From assembly GCF_000718165.1 (NCBI RefSeq), contig NZ_JOEY01000019.1:99842-163841 (forward strand): DNA of 64,000 nt. Direction: 5' to 3'. The stretch is from Streptomyces fulvoviolaceus. GTDB taxonomy: Bacteria > Actinomycetota > Actinomycetes > Streptomycetales > Streptomycetaceae. Position numbers and translations under genes: made by a program. Under the pieces are notes generated by a model, which was not told where the DNA came from, did no database searches, and worked only from the letters and a program-made list of their open reading frames with translations. Of the stretch, positions 32,406 through 39,897 are shown piece after piece; the first letter of the stretch is position 1, and every line of letters starts with the position of its first letter.

Positions 32406-33156
32406 GCACGGTGCGGTACGGGCTCGTGGCCGACGCCACGAACATCGGCAGCGCCAGGAACAGCCGGTCCCGCTCCGCCCGCGCGCGCTGCCCGGCGATC
32501 CAGTCGTCGGCGCGCCCTCGGTCTGCCGACGCCTCGGCCAGACCCACGAGCAGCGGCAGTGTCTCCGGCCCCGTGAGCACCGCCGTACGGATCTCGACCT
32601 CCACGTCCTCGAAGCCCGCATCGAGCAGCAGGTTGCGGTAGGCCCGTGCGGCGCGGGGCGCGGTGACCAGGTCGGCGCGGGCCTGCACGATCGCGCGGGT
32701 GAAGCTGGGGTCGTCCGAGTCGATGACGAGGGTGTCCCAGTCCTGGCCGACGAGCACGACGCGTCCGCCGGGCACGAGGACGCGCCGGGCCTCCGCCAAC
32801 GCGCGTGCGGGGTCGGCGAGTTCGTGGAAGACCTTGTCGGCGCGGCAGCCCTGTGTCGAGTGGTCCGGCAGGGGCAGGGCGTACGCGTCCGCGCGACGGA
32901 AGTCGGCATGGGGCCACCGGGTCCGGGCGATCGCGATCATCCGCTCGTCGGGGTCGACACCCACGGCCTCGACGCCGCGGTCGGTCAGCTCGGCGACGGC
33001 CCGGCCCGCGCCGCATCCGACGTCCACGACCGAAGAGACGTCGCCTAGCAACTCGTAGGAGAGTTCCCGGAGTTCACGTGCGCCCGGCAGGCTGTCCGCG
33101 GCGTCGAGTCCGGCGATCAGGTCGTCGGTTTCGGTGCGTGTACGGCTCTTGGTCAT
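32386..33156 (-). CDS. class I SAM-dependent methyltransferase (UbiE-like)
   Basis: A 256-residue methyltransferase. Motif I is SSVVDVGCGAGRAVAELTDRG (about residues 41-61), then VGVDPDERMIAIARTRWP, ADAYALPLPDHS and RRVLVPGGRVVLVGQDWDT. The target is unknown. The start at 33156 leaves 28 bp to the divergent MerR gene, so both genes share one promoter region and the MerR protein probably controls the methyltransferase. Confidence 0.88.
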   Translation of the reverse strand: MTKSRTRTETDDLIAGLDAADSLPGARELRELSYELLGDVSSVVDVGCGAGRAVAELTDRGVEAVGVDPDERMIAIARTRWPHADFRRADAYALPLPDHSTQGCRADKVFHELADPARALAEARRVLVPGGRVVLVGQDWDTLVIDSDDPSFTRAIVQARADLVTAPRAARAYRNLLLDAGFEDVEVEIRTAVLTGPETLPLLVGLAEASADRGRADDWIAGQRARAERDRLFLALPMFVASATSPYRTVPTSTPA

Positions 33157-33179
33157 GGGCCTCAGGCTGCGACTTAATG
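33149..33179 (+). promoter_or_regulatory. putative MerR-type promoter with long spacer
   Basis: TTGGTC (33149-33154) and TTAATG (33174-33179) are separated by 19 bp, the extended spacing typical of promoters activated by MerR proteins. The transcript would begin at or near the ATG at 33185, and there is no ribosome-binding site, so it is probably leaderless. Confidence 0.45.
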
Positions 33180-33184
33180 TCGGC

Positions 33185-33619
33185 ATGAGGTCAAGCGAGC
33201 AGAGCGAAGCAGTCGGCATCGGCGCTCTCGCGGAGCGCTTCGGTCTGGCACCGCACGTGCTGCGGCACTGGGAGTCGGTGGGGCTGCTGGCCCCCGGCCG
33301 CGACACGGCAGGCCGCCGCCGGTACGGCGCCGCCGACGAGGTGCGGGTGGCCGTCATCCTGCGCGGCAAGGAGGCGGGACTGTCCCTCGAAGCCATCCGG
33401 ACCATGACGGTGGGCGACGCCGACACGCGCCGGGCGGTGCTGCGCCGGGAGGCCGAGGCCCTGCGTGCCCGTATCGCCGCGGCGCAGGCCTCTCTCGACC
33501 TCGTCGAGTGTGCGCTGAGCTGTGCTCACGAGGACCTCGCCGGATGTCCCCACTTCCGACGGGCGGTCGTCCGGCAACCGGTCAGGATCGGAGAAGCCAC
33601 ACCCCGCTCCCCGGCCTAG
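33185..33619 (+). CDS. MerR-family transcriptional regulator
   Basis: A 144-residue MerR protein. The winged helix begins VGIGALAERFGLAPHVLRHW and ESVGLLAPGRDTAGRRRYG (residues 10-48), followed by a dimerisation coiled coil (RRAVLRREAEALRARIAAAQ) and a short C-terminal segment with Cys residues (ECALSCAHEDLAGCPHF) that might bind metal or sense thiols. The first Met is chosen because the DNA-binding domain starts directly after it. The VOC protein gene follows 51 bp downstream. Confidence 0.88.
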   Translation: MRSSEQSEAVGIGALAERFGLAPHVLRHWESVGLLAPGRDTAGRRRYGAADEVRVAVILRGKEAGLSLEAIRTMTVGDADTRRAVLRREAEALRARIAAAQASLDLVECALSCAHEDLAGCPHFRRAVVRQPVRIGEATPRSPA

Positions 33620-33670
33620 CGTGAAACCAGCGACGAAAACCGTCGACACCGACTCACCGAGGAGCACCCC

Positions 33671-34021
33671 ATGACCGCCGGCCTGAACACGATCATCTAC
33701 CCCGTCAAGGACCTCGCCCGGGCGAAGGCTCTGTTCAGCGCCCTGCTGGGCGTGGAGCCGTACGCCGACGAGCCGTACTACGTCGGGTTCAAGGACTCGG
33801 GACAGGACGTCGGCCTGGACCCCAACGGACACGCGAAGGGCATGACCGGTCCCGTCCCCTACTGGACCGTGACCGACATCAGGTCGACCCTCGACGCCCT
33901 GCTGACCGCCGGTGCGGAACCGCTCCAGGACGTCCAGGACGTCGGCGGCGGCAAGCTGATCGCCTTCGTGAAGGACGCGGACGGCAACCTGATCGGCCTG
34001 ACGCAGGATCCGACCGCCTAG
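33671..34021 (+). CDS. VOC-family protein (short glyoxalase-like)
   Basis: A 116-residue single VOC protein: NTIIYPVKDLARAKALFSALL at the start, VPYWTVTDIRSTLDALLTAG in the middle, KDADGNLIGLTQDP at the end. The usual first His metal ligand is absent (Ile-Ile-Tyr there), so metal-dependent catalysis is doubtful. GAGGAG lies 7-8 bp before the ATG. It may be co-transcribed with the MerR gene. Confidence 0.85.
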   Translation: MTAGLNTIIYPVKDLARAKALFSALLGVEPYADEPYYVGFKDSGQDVGLDPNGHAKGMTGPVPYWTVTDIRSTLDALLTAGAEPLQDVQDVGGGKLIAFVKDADGNLIGLTQDPTA

Positions 34022-34061
34022 ACGTCTCGCCGGCCGGGCGAGCGGGCCCTCCGGGAACGTC

Positions 34062-34088
34062 GCACTACTTGCAAGCGCACTAATTGCA
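34062..34088. promoter_or_regulatory. 12-bp direct repeats upstream of the MarR gene
   Basis: GCACTACTTGCA (34062-34073) and GCACTAATTGCA (34077-34088) differ at one base and begin 15 bp apart; inside them TGCAA and TTGCA also form an inverted pair. The block is AT-rich against its surroundings and lies 38 bp before the MarR start. It is a good candidate for the MarR protein's own operator. Confidence 0.55.
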
Positions 34089-34126
34089 CACTCAATGAAT
34101 GGCCGGATCGGTGTTACCGTGCCGGT

Positions 34127-34516
34127 ATGGCAGTGAACACGGTCGAGGCCGGCCTCGAGGAACGGTGGCGGGACATCCTGTCGGTGCACGCGCGCACGAT
34201 GTGCGAGATCGACCGCGTGCTGCACCCGCACGGGCTGGGCGCGAGCGACTTCGAGGTGCTCGACATCCTGGCCGCGGAGTCCCCCGCCGAGGGCGACCTG
34301 TGCCGGGTCCAGAACCTCGTCGGACGGGTGCATCTCAGCCAGAGCGCGCTGTCCCGGCTCATCGGCCGACTGGAGAAGGACGGTCTGGTCGAGCGCTCCG
34401 TGTGCGCGGAGGACCGACGGGGTGTGTGGGTCGCCCTCACCCAGAAGGGCCGCGATCTGCACGCCGAGGTACTGCCGCTGCAACGCGACGTACTGGCCCG
34501 CATGCTGGGGGCCTAG
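34127..34516 (+). CDS. MarR-family transcriptional regulator
   Basis: A 129-residue winged-helix regulator: LHPHGLGASDFEVLDILA at helices 1-2, NLVGRVHLSQSALSRLIGRL as the recognition helix and VCAEDRRGVWVALTQKGRDL as the wing. No ribosome-binding site precedes the ATG, and TTACCG (34114-34119) lies 7 bp upstream, so a leaderless message is likely. The effector and any target besides its own gene are unknown. Confidence 0.88.
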   Translation: MAVNTVEAGLEERWRDILSVHARTMCEIDRVLHPHGLGASDFEVLDILAAESPAEGDLCRVQNLVGRVHLSQSALSRLIGRLEKDGLVERSVCAEDRRGVWVALTQKGRDLHAEVLPLQRDVLARMLGA

Positions 34517-34557
34517 GCGCTCGGCCGGAAGCGCGGGGACGAATCCGCGGCCCGGTG

Positions 34558-34612
34558 GGGGGCTGGTCGCGCCCCCGCGGCGGAGCCGCATATCGGTACA
34601 GCCACGCGCCCC
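34558..34612 (+). repeat. dispersed palindromic intergenic repeat, copy 3
   Basis: About 55 bp reading GGGCTGGTCGCGCCCCCG, then CGGCGGAGCCGCATATCG and GTACAGCCACGCGCCCC. It keeps the inner GCGGCGGAGCCGC hairpin but has one changed base in an outer arm compared with copies 1 and 2. It lies between the convergent MarR and LysR genes. Confidence 0.8.
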
Positions 34613-34642
34613 TCACCAAGGCCGCTCAGGACCTCATCGGCG

Positions 34643-35491
34643 TCAGCGCAGCAGATCCCGTACGGCGGTGAACGCGGCCTCGACCGTCGCCGGGTCCGCG
34701 CCGGGGCGGGCGAGGGCGCTCATCGGGATGGGGGTGACCCCGGGCAGGCCGCCGTACGGGGTCAGCCCGTCGGGGGCGGGGCCGACCGCCGCGAGGAGTG
34801 CCACGCCCTGGCCCGTGCGGGCGATGTCCAGAACGCCCGCGAGATATCCCGCGTCGCCGACGACCGCGGCCGGCACCCCACGTGCGGCCAGGGTCGCGAT
34901 GGCCCGGCGGCGGATCGCGCACGGGTCCTCGATGGCCACCAGCGGCACGGGCGCCGGGGCGGTCGGCGGCACCCAGCCGGGCACGGCGTGCCAGGTGAGC
35001 GGGAGGCCGCCGACGGGGGTGCCCTCGGTGGCGGCGGCCTCGGTGACGTACACCGCGACGTCGACGCTGCCGCGCTCCACGGCCTCGACGAGCCGGGCGG
35101 AGCGGTCGATGCGGAAGCGGACCCGGCAGCCGGGGCGCACCTCCTGGACGGCGGCGGTCAGCCGGGGCAGGAACTGGTCGGCGGCGTGTTCGGTGGAGCC
35201 GATGGTCACGATGTCGCCGTCCGCGCCGAGGAGCGTGCGTACGGCCTCGTCGTGGACGGCGAGGATCCGGCGGGCCTGCTCGAGCAGCAGGCGGCCCTCG
35301 GGGGTGAACCGGGTGCCGCGCCCCTCACGCTCGACGACGGGCCGCCCCAGGATCTTCTCCAGTTTGCGCACATGCTGGCTGACCGCGGACTGGCTCAGGG
35401 TCAGCGCCTGGGCGGCGCGATGGAAGCCGCCGCAGTCCGCTATCGCGGTCAGGCTGCGCAGGGCCACGATGTCGAGGACGGGTTGGGGCAT
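34643..35491 (-). CDS. LysR-type regulator divergent from the organosulfur operon
   Basis: A 282-residue LTTR. The helix-turn-helix is in RSLTAIADCGGFHRAAQALT then LSQSAVSQHVRKLEKILGRP (residues 12-51); the effector domain follows (VTIGSTEHAADQFLPRLTAA; GYLAGVLDIARTGQGVALLA). It is transcribed away from the leader peptide and the sulfur operon, the usual layout for an LTTR activator, and is likely the operon's CysB/Cbl-like regulator. A 7-4-7 inverted repeat lies 22 bp before its start. Confidence 0.88.
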   Translation of the reverse strand: MPQPVLDIVALRSLTAIADCGGFHRAAQALTLSQSAVSQHVRKLEKILGRPVVEREGRGTRFTPEGRLLLEQARRILAVHDEAVRTLLGADGDIVTIGSTEHAADQFLPRLTAAVQEVRPGCRVRFRIDRSARLVEAVERGSVDVAVYVTEAAATEGTPVGGLPLTWHAVPGWVPPTAPAPVPLVAIEDPCAIRRRAIATLAARGVPAAVVGDAGYLAGVLDIARTGQGVALLAAVGPAPDGLTPYGGLPGVTPIPMSALARPGADPATVEAAFTAVRDLLR

Positions 35492-35513
35492 GCCGCGACA
35501 GTAGCCGCTGAAG

Positions 35514-35531
35514 GGGATCGATCGCGATCCC
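35514..35531. promoter_or_regulatory. inverted repeat in the LysR/sulfur-operon divergent region
   Basis: GGGATCG-ATCG-CGATCCC has perfect 7-bp arms. It lies between the divergent LysR start (35491) and the leader-peptide start (35595), where an LTTR would bind to control both directions. Confidence 0.5.
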
Positions 35532-35557
35532 TGATCGGTTTCGATGCGGAATCGTCG

Positions 35558-35588
35558 TTGGACGTGGTCCGCCGCGGCCCGTCATGAT
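35558..35588 (+). promoter_or_regulatory. putative promoter of the leader peptide and sulfur operon
   Basis: TTGGAC (35558-35563) and CATGAT (35583-35588) are 19 bp apart, with the -10 box 6 bp before the leader ATG. This would give a leaderless transcript, as reported for Cys-rich attenuator leaders in mycobacteria. The long spacer fits a promoter that needs an activator. Confidence 0.4.
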
Positions 35589-35594
35589 GAACGC

Positions 35595-35681
35595 ATGTTG
35601 CACGCGACCGCTTCTGCTGCCCTTCTGACGCAGCGCCGAGTCATCGACTTCGGCGTGGCGTGCAGCGCGCGCTGTCGCTGA
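35595..35681 (+). CDS. 28-aa Cys-containing leader peptide of a sulfur operon
   Basis: ATG at 35595 opens a 28-codon frame ending VIDFGVACSARCR then TGA. Short peptides ending in an R-V-D-(L/F)-G... C-x-x-x-C-R pattern are found before sulfur and sulfonate operons in streptomycetes and related actinobacteria, where Cys codons near the stop are thought to sense cysteinyl-tRNA supply. The location, 132 bp before a nine-gene organosulfur operon and after a divergent LysR gene, fits. A near-palindrome GCTGACACGTGACAGC lies between the leader and the first gene (35739-35754). Confidence 0.75.
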   Translation: MLHATASAALLTQRRVIDFGVACSARCR

Positions 35682-35813
35682 TCCTCCGCCGCACACCGGC
35701 CCCCTCTTCGCAGTCCGAGTCGCGTAAGCCTCCTGCTCGCTGACACGTGACAGCCGCTTTCCGCTGCCCTTTTCCCTGGATTCCCCCTGCCCCGAAACGG
35801 GAGTTGCCCCCTC

Positions 35814-36500
35814 ATGTCCTCATCCTTCGCCTGGGACGAACCCGAAGGCCTCGCCGCGCGCGGCACGCTGATCGTGCTGGCCGGGCGGGGCGAACACGGC
35901 GGTGTGTACGAGCGGTTCGGCCGTCGGCTCGCCTTCGACGCCTACCGGGTCCGCGCCCTCGGCGACCCGTCCGCCGACCCGACCGTGCTCGACGAGGCCG
36001 CCAAGCTCCTCGCCGACGAGTCGCTGCCCGGCCCGAAGGTGCTGGTCGGTTCGGACACGGGCGCGCTGTACGCCGCCCAGCTGGCCGCAGAGCGGGGTGC
36101 GGGTGTCGACGCCCTGATCCTGGCCGGTCTGCCCACCTCACCCTGGACGTCCGGGAGTTGGGAGGCCGAGGCCGAGGCCCGCACCGGCTGCCCCACGCAT
36201 CAGGGGCGGCTGACGAACGACCCGGACTTCCGGCGGGACGCGCTGGCCGTTCTGCCCGACCTCCAACTGGCCGACGTGGATGTCCCCGTCCTGGCCCTGC
36301 ACGGCAAGGACGACGCGGTCAGTCCGGTCGACGAGGCTCTCCGCGCCTACGGCGAGGTGCCGACGGTGCTCTTCAACGGCGGCCGGCACGACGTCCTCAA
36401 CGACGCCCTGCACCGCACCGCTGCCGCCACGGTCGTGCTCTTCCTGGAGCGGCTGCGCCTGTCCCCCGAGCTGACGCCGATCGCCGAGGAGCGGGCATGA
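35814..36500 (+). CDS. alpha/beta-hydrolase family protein, first gene of sulfur operon
   Basis: A 228-residue protein with an alpha/beta-hydrolase order of strands: LIVLAGRGEHGGVYERFGRR near the start, VLVGSDTGALYAAQLAAERG at the nucleophile elbow and VPVLALHGKDDAVSPVDEAL plus NGGRHDVLNDAL near the acid and His. The elbow reads G-S-D-T-G, so the residue at the nucleophile position is Asp rather than Ser, as in some haloalkane or C-C hydrolases. The role in organosulfur use is unknown. The stop overlaps the sulfurtransferase start (ATGA). Confidence 0.82.
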   Translation: MSSSFAWDEPEGLAARGTLIVLAGRGEHGGVYERFGRRLAFDAYRVRALGDPSADPTVLDEAAKLLADESLPGPKVLVGSDTGALYAAQLAAERGAGVDALILAGLPTSPWTSGSWEAEAEARTGCPTHQGRLTNDPDFRRDALAVLPDLQLADVDVPVLALHGKDDAVSPVDEALRAYGEVPTVLFNGGRHDVLNDALHRTAAATVVLFLERLRLSPELTPIAEERA

Positions 36501-37336
36501 CCGTCACGACCACCGTCGCGGAGCTCCGTGAGCTGCTCGCCTCCGACGCTCCCCCGGCCGTGCTCGACGTCCGCTGGGCGCTGGGCGATCCGCACGGCCG
36601 CGAGCACTACGCCGAGGGCCACATCCCGGGCGCGGTGTACGTCGACCTGGACACCGAACTGGCCGCGCCGCCGAGCCCCGAGGGAGGCCGACACCCGCTG
36701 CCGGCGATCGCGGAGCTCCAGGACGCGGCACGCAGGTGGGGACTCCGGCAGGGCCAACCCGTCGTCGTCCACGACGACTTGGGCAACACCGCCGCGGCGC
36801 GGGCCTGGTGGTTGCTGCGGTACGCGGGGCTGGAACGGGTGACCCTGCTCGACGGTGCGCTCGGTGCCTGGCGTTCGGCCGGACTGCCCCTGGAGTCGGG
36901 GCTTCCCGACGCCCCGCCGCCGGGCGACGTCGTCCTGCGCGAAGGCGCACTGCCGATCACCGATGCCGACGGCGCCGCCGAACTCGCCGCCTTCGCACTG
37001 CTGTTGGACGCGCGGGCCGCCGAGCGGTACCGCGGCGAGGTGGAACCGGTCGACCCCCGGGCGGGCCACATCCCGGGGGCGGTCTCCGCGCCGACCGGCG
37101 AGAACCTCACGGCGGACGGGACCTTCCTGTCGGCCGACCTGCTGCGCAAGCGGTTCGAGGAGAAGGGTGCCGGATCAGCCGCACGGATCGGCGTCTACTG
37201 CGGCTCCGGCGTCACCGCCGCCCACCAGATCGCCGCGCTGGAGATCGCCGGGTTCGAGGCGGTGCTCTTCCCGGGTTCCTGGTCGGCCTGGTCCACAGAC
37301 CCGTCCCGCCCTGCCGCGAAGGGAAGCCGGCCATGA
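36497..37336 (+). CDS. thiosulfate/3-mercaptopyruvate sulfurtransferase (tandem rhodanese)
   Basis: A 279-residue two-domain rhodanese. The N-terminal inactive domain includes VLDVRWALGDPHGREHYAEG and HIPGAVYVDLD; the C-terminal domain carries the catalytic Cys in GVYCGSGVTAAHQ (about residue 235). The CGSGVT loop is typical of mercaptopyruvate sulfurtransferases. It would handle sulfane sulfur released in the pathway. ATGA overlaps join it to both neighbours. Confidence 0.9.
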   Translation: MTVTTTVAELRELLASDAPPAVLDVRWALGDPHGREHYAEGHIPGAVYVDLDTELAAPPSPEGGRHPLPAIAELQDAARRWGLRQGQPVVVHDDLGNTAAARAWWLLRYAGLERVTLLDGALGAWRSAGLPLESGLPDAPPPGDVVLREGALPITDADGAAELAAFALLLDARAAERYRGEVEPVDPRAGHIPGAVSAPTGENLTADGTFLSADLLRKRFEEKGAGSAARIGVYCGSGVTAAHQIAALEIAGFEAVLFPGSWSAWSTDPSRPAAKGSRP

Positions 37337-38190
37337 CGACGACATCTCTGGACGCGGTGATTCCGACCGAACAGGCACCCGCGCGCATCACCATCCGCGG
37401 CACCGCCAAGACCGGCCGCCGCTTCTCCGTCCCGCGTTCCGTTCGCCGGGCCGCGGGGCCCGTGGGACTCGTCCTCCTGTGGTTCCTCACCTCGGCCACC
37501 GGCGTCCTCCCGGAATCCGTGCTGGCCTCTCCCGTGGACGTCATCCAGCAGGCCGTCGAGCTCACCAAGAACGGCGAACTCCCCAGCGCCATCGCCGCGT
37601 CGGGCCGCCGGGCCGCCACCGGCTTTCTGATCGGGGCGACCGTCGCGCTGAGCCTGTCCCTGCTGGCCGGGCTGTTCCGGCTCGGCGAGGACGTCATCGA
37701 CTCCTCGATGGGCATGTTCCGGGCGATCCCCTGGGTGGGCCTGATCCCGCTGTTCATCGTCTGGTTCGGCATCGAGGAGACGCCGAAGATCGCGCTGGTC
37801 GCGCTCGGTGTGACGTATCCGCTGTACTTCAACATCTACGGCGGCATCCGCTCCACCGACTCCCAACTCGTCGAAGCCGCACGGATGATGGGGCTCGGCC
37901 GGCTCGGGCTCATCAAGTACGTGATCCTGCCGAGCGCGCTGCCCGGCGCCCTCGTGGGGCTCCGGTACGCGCTGTCCACCGCCTGGCTGGCCCTGGTCTT
38001 CGCCGAGCAGATCAACGCGGACGCCGGGCTCGGCTATCTGATGAGCAACGCCCAGCAGTACTTCCGCACGGACGTCATCGTGCTCTGCCTCGCCGTGTAC
38101 GCGCTGCTCGGTCTCGCCTGCGACTTCGCCGTACGGATCCTTTCGCGCCGCCTGCTGACCTGGCGGGCCAACTTCGAGGGCGAGGCGTGA
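37333..38190 (+). CDS. ABC transporter permease, sulfonate/nitrate/taurine type
   Basis: A 285-residue permease with a ~45-residue cytosolic N-terminus and about six membrane helices. The ATPase-docking EAA loop is EAARMMGLGRLGLIKYVILPSALP (about residues 182-205). Together with the next gene and the two lipoproteins it forms a sulfonate-type importer in the cytoplasmic membrane. The start is fixed by overlap with the sulfurtransferase stop. Confidence 0.9.
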   Translation: MTTTSLDAVIPTEQAPARITIRGTAKTGRRFSVPRSVRRAAGPVGLVLLWFLTSATGVLPESVLASPVDVIQQAVELTKNGELPSAIAASGRRAATGFLIGATVALSLSLLAGLFRLGEDVIDSSMGMFRAIPWVGLIPLFIVWFGIEETPKIALVALGVTYPLYFNIYGGIRSTDSQLVEAARMMGLGRLGLIKYVILPSALPGALVGLRYALSTAWLALVFAEQINADAGLGYLMSNAQQYFRTDVIVLCLAVYALLGLACDFAVRILSRRLLTWRANFEGEA

Positions 38191-38912
38191 GCGTCATGGC
38201 CAACAGCGTGGAAATACGGGGGCTTTCGAGGGCCTTCGACGGACACACCGTCCTGCACGAGCTCGATCTCGACATCCGTGAGGGCGAGTTCGTGGCGCTG
38301 CTCGGGCACAGCGGCTGCGGCAAGTCGACGCTGCTGCGGATCCTGGCCGGGCTGGACGAGGAGATCGGCGGCGAGGTCACCGTCCCCGCGCGGCGCAGTG
38401 CCGCGTTCCAGTCGCCGCGACTGCTGCCCTGGCTGAAGGTGTGGCGCAATGTCGTCCTCGGGTTGCCCGGGCGACCCGACAAGGCGCTCGCTCTCCGAGC
38501 TCTCGACGAGGTCGGGATCGCGGACCGCGCGACCGTCTGGCCCAAGACGCTCTCCGGCGGCCAGGCCCAGCGCGTCTCCCTGGCCCGCGCTCTGGTGCGC
38601 GAGCCCGAACTGCTGCTCCTGGACGAGCCGTTCGGCGCACTGGACGCCCTCACCCGGGGCAAGGTGCAGCAGCTGGTCGCCGAACTGTGGCAGCGGCACG
38701 GCTGCGCGATCCTCCTGGTCACCCATGACGTGGAGGAGGCGCTCCTGCTCGCCGACCGCGTCCTGGTGATGGACGAGGGCCGCATCGCCCACGAGCTCAC
38801 CGTCGACCTGCCCCGCTCCCGCGATCTCACGGCCCCCGAGTTCGTGACCCTGCGCGCCCGCCTCCTGAACTGGCTGGGCGTGACCCGCACCCTGGAAGGA
38901 ACCCCGTCGTGA
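38187..38912 (+). CDS. ABC transporter ATP-binding protein, SsuB/TauB type
   Basis: A 241-residue nucleotide-binding subunit. Walker A is GHSGCGKST (about residues 40-48), the Q-loop Gln is in AAFQSPRLLPWL, the signature is LSGGQAQR, Walker B is LLLLDEPFGALD and the switch His is in LVTHDVEEA. The short length matches SsuB/TauB. The start is taken as GTG at 38187, overlapping the permease stop; an ATG at 38196 is also possible. Confidence 0.92.
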   Translation: MSVMANSVEIRGLSRAFDGHTVLHELDLDIREGEFVALLGHSGCGKSTLLRILAGLDEEIGGEVTVPARRSAAFQSPRLLPWLKVWRNVVLGLPGRPDKALALRALDEVGIADRATVWPKTLSGGQAQRVSLARALVREPELLLLDEPFGALDALTRGKVQQLVAELWQRHGCAILLVTHDVEEALLLADRVLVMDEGRIAHELTVDLPRSRDLTAPEFVTLRARLLNWLGVTRTLEGTPS

Positions 38913-39874
38913 TACGCAGAATCGCAGCCGCCGCACTGAGCCTGACCTCCCTGCTGGCGCTGACCGCCTGCGGCGCGGACTCCTCGGCGGACGCCTCCTC
39001 GAAACAGGTCACGCTCACCATCGGCGACCAGGCGAAGACCCTCCAGACGATCGTCGCCGCGTCGGATGCCCTCAAGGGCGCCAAGTACAAGGTGAAGTGG
39101 GCCGAGTTCGAGGGCGCTGCCCCGCTCTACCAGGCCGTGCAGGCGGGCGCCGCCGACACCGGCTACTCCGCGGACCTGCCGGCGCTGCAGGCACTCAGCG
39201 GCGGCGTGCAGATCAAGAACGTCGCCGCTCTGAAGAACGACGGCACGCACGTCGGCATCGTCGTCCGCAAGGACTCCGGCATCGACAGCGTCAAGGACCT
39301 CAAGGGCCAGAAGGTCGTGGTCTCCTCGGCCAAGGGCAGCGTCTCGGAGTACCTGCTGGCCAACGTGCTCAAGCAGAACGGGCTCAACTACAAGGACGTC
39401 AAGGTGCAGTACCTGCTGCCGACCGACGCACAGGCCGCGTTCGCCTCCGGGAAGATCAAGACCTGGGCGATCTTCGGCGTCTACCAGGCCGTGGCCCTGG
39501 AGCAGGGCGGCAAGCTCCTCGTGGACGGCGGGGACGGCCGGGTCAGCGGCCTCGGCTTCATCAACGCCTCCGACAAGGCCCTCGCCGACTCCTCGAAGAA
39601 GGCCGCGCTCGCCGACTTCCTGAAGCGCCTCGGTACGGCCCTGAAGTGGACCAGCACCCACAAGGACGCCTATGCCAAGGCCATCGTCGAGCGCAACGGC
39701 GCCGACGCCTCCGTGGCGAAGACGCTGGCCTCGGCGGCGTACGGCAAGGTCCTGCCGATCACTTCCGACGTGGACACGACCGTCCAGGGCGTGGCCGACC
39801 TCATGAACAGCATCGGTGTCCTGGACCCGAACGTCGACGTGGCGAAGTCGTCCGACACGTCTCTTCTCAAGTGA
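38909..39874 (+). CDS. ABC transporter substrate-binding lipoprotein (sulfonate type), first
   Basis: A 321-residue exported lipoprotein. The signal peptide ends in the lipobox LTAC (Cys21), followed by a flexible Ser/Asp-rich linker and a two-lobe binding protein of the SsuA/NMT1 family (TIGDQAKTLQTIVAASDALK; GSVSEYLLANVLKQNGLNYK; VQYLLPTDAQAAFASGKI). It captures an organosulfur compound outside the membrane. It starts with GTG overlapping the ATPase stop. Confidence 0.9.
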   Translation: MIRRIAAAALSLTSLLALTACGADSSADASSKQVTLTIGDQAKTLQTIVAASDALKGAKYKVKWAEFEGAAPLYQAVQAGAADTGYSADLPALQALSGGVQIKNVAALKNDGTHVGIVVRKDSGIDSVKDLKGQKVVVSSAKGSVSEYLLANVLKQNGLNYKDVKVQYLLPTDAQAAFASGKIKTWAIFGVYQAVALEQGGKLLVDGGDGRVSGLGFINASDKALADSSKKAALADFLKRLGTALKWTSTHKDAYAKAIVERNGADASVAKTLASAAYGKVLPITSDVDTTVQGVADLMNSIGVLDPNVDVAKSSDTSLLK

Positions 39875-39897
39875 CCTTTTCCGAAGAGGAGTTGCCC

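Noticed and set aside
38187..38195. ATG at 38196 as the ABC ATPase start
   Set aside because: Not excluded, but the GTG at 38187 overlaps the permease stop in the same manner as the other operon junctions, so it was preferred.
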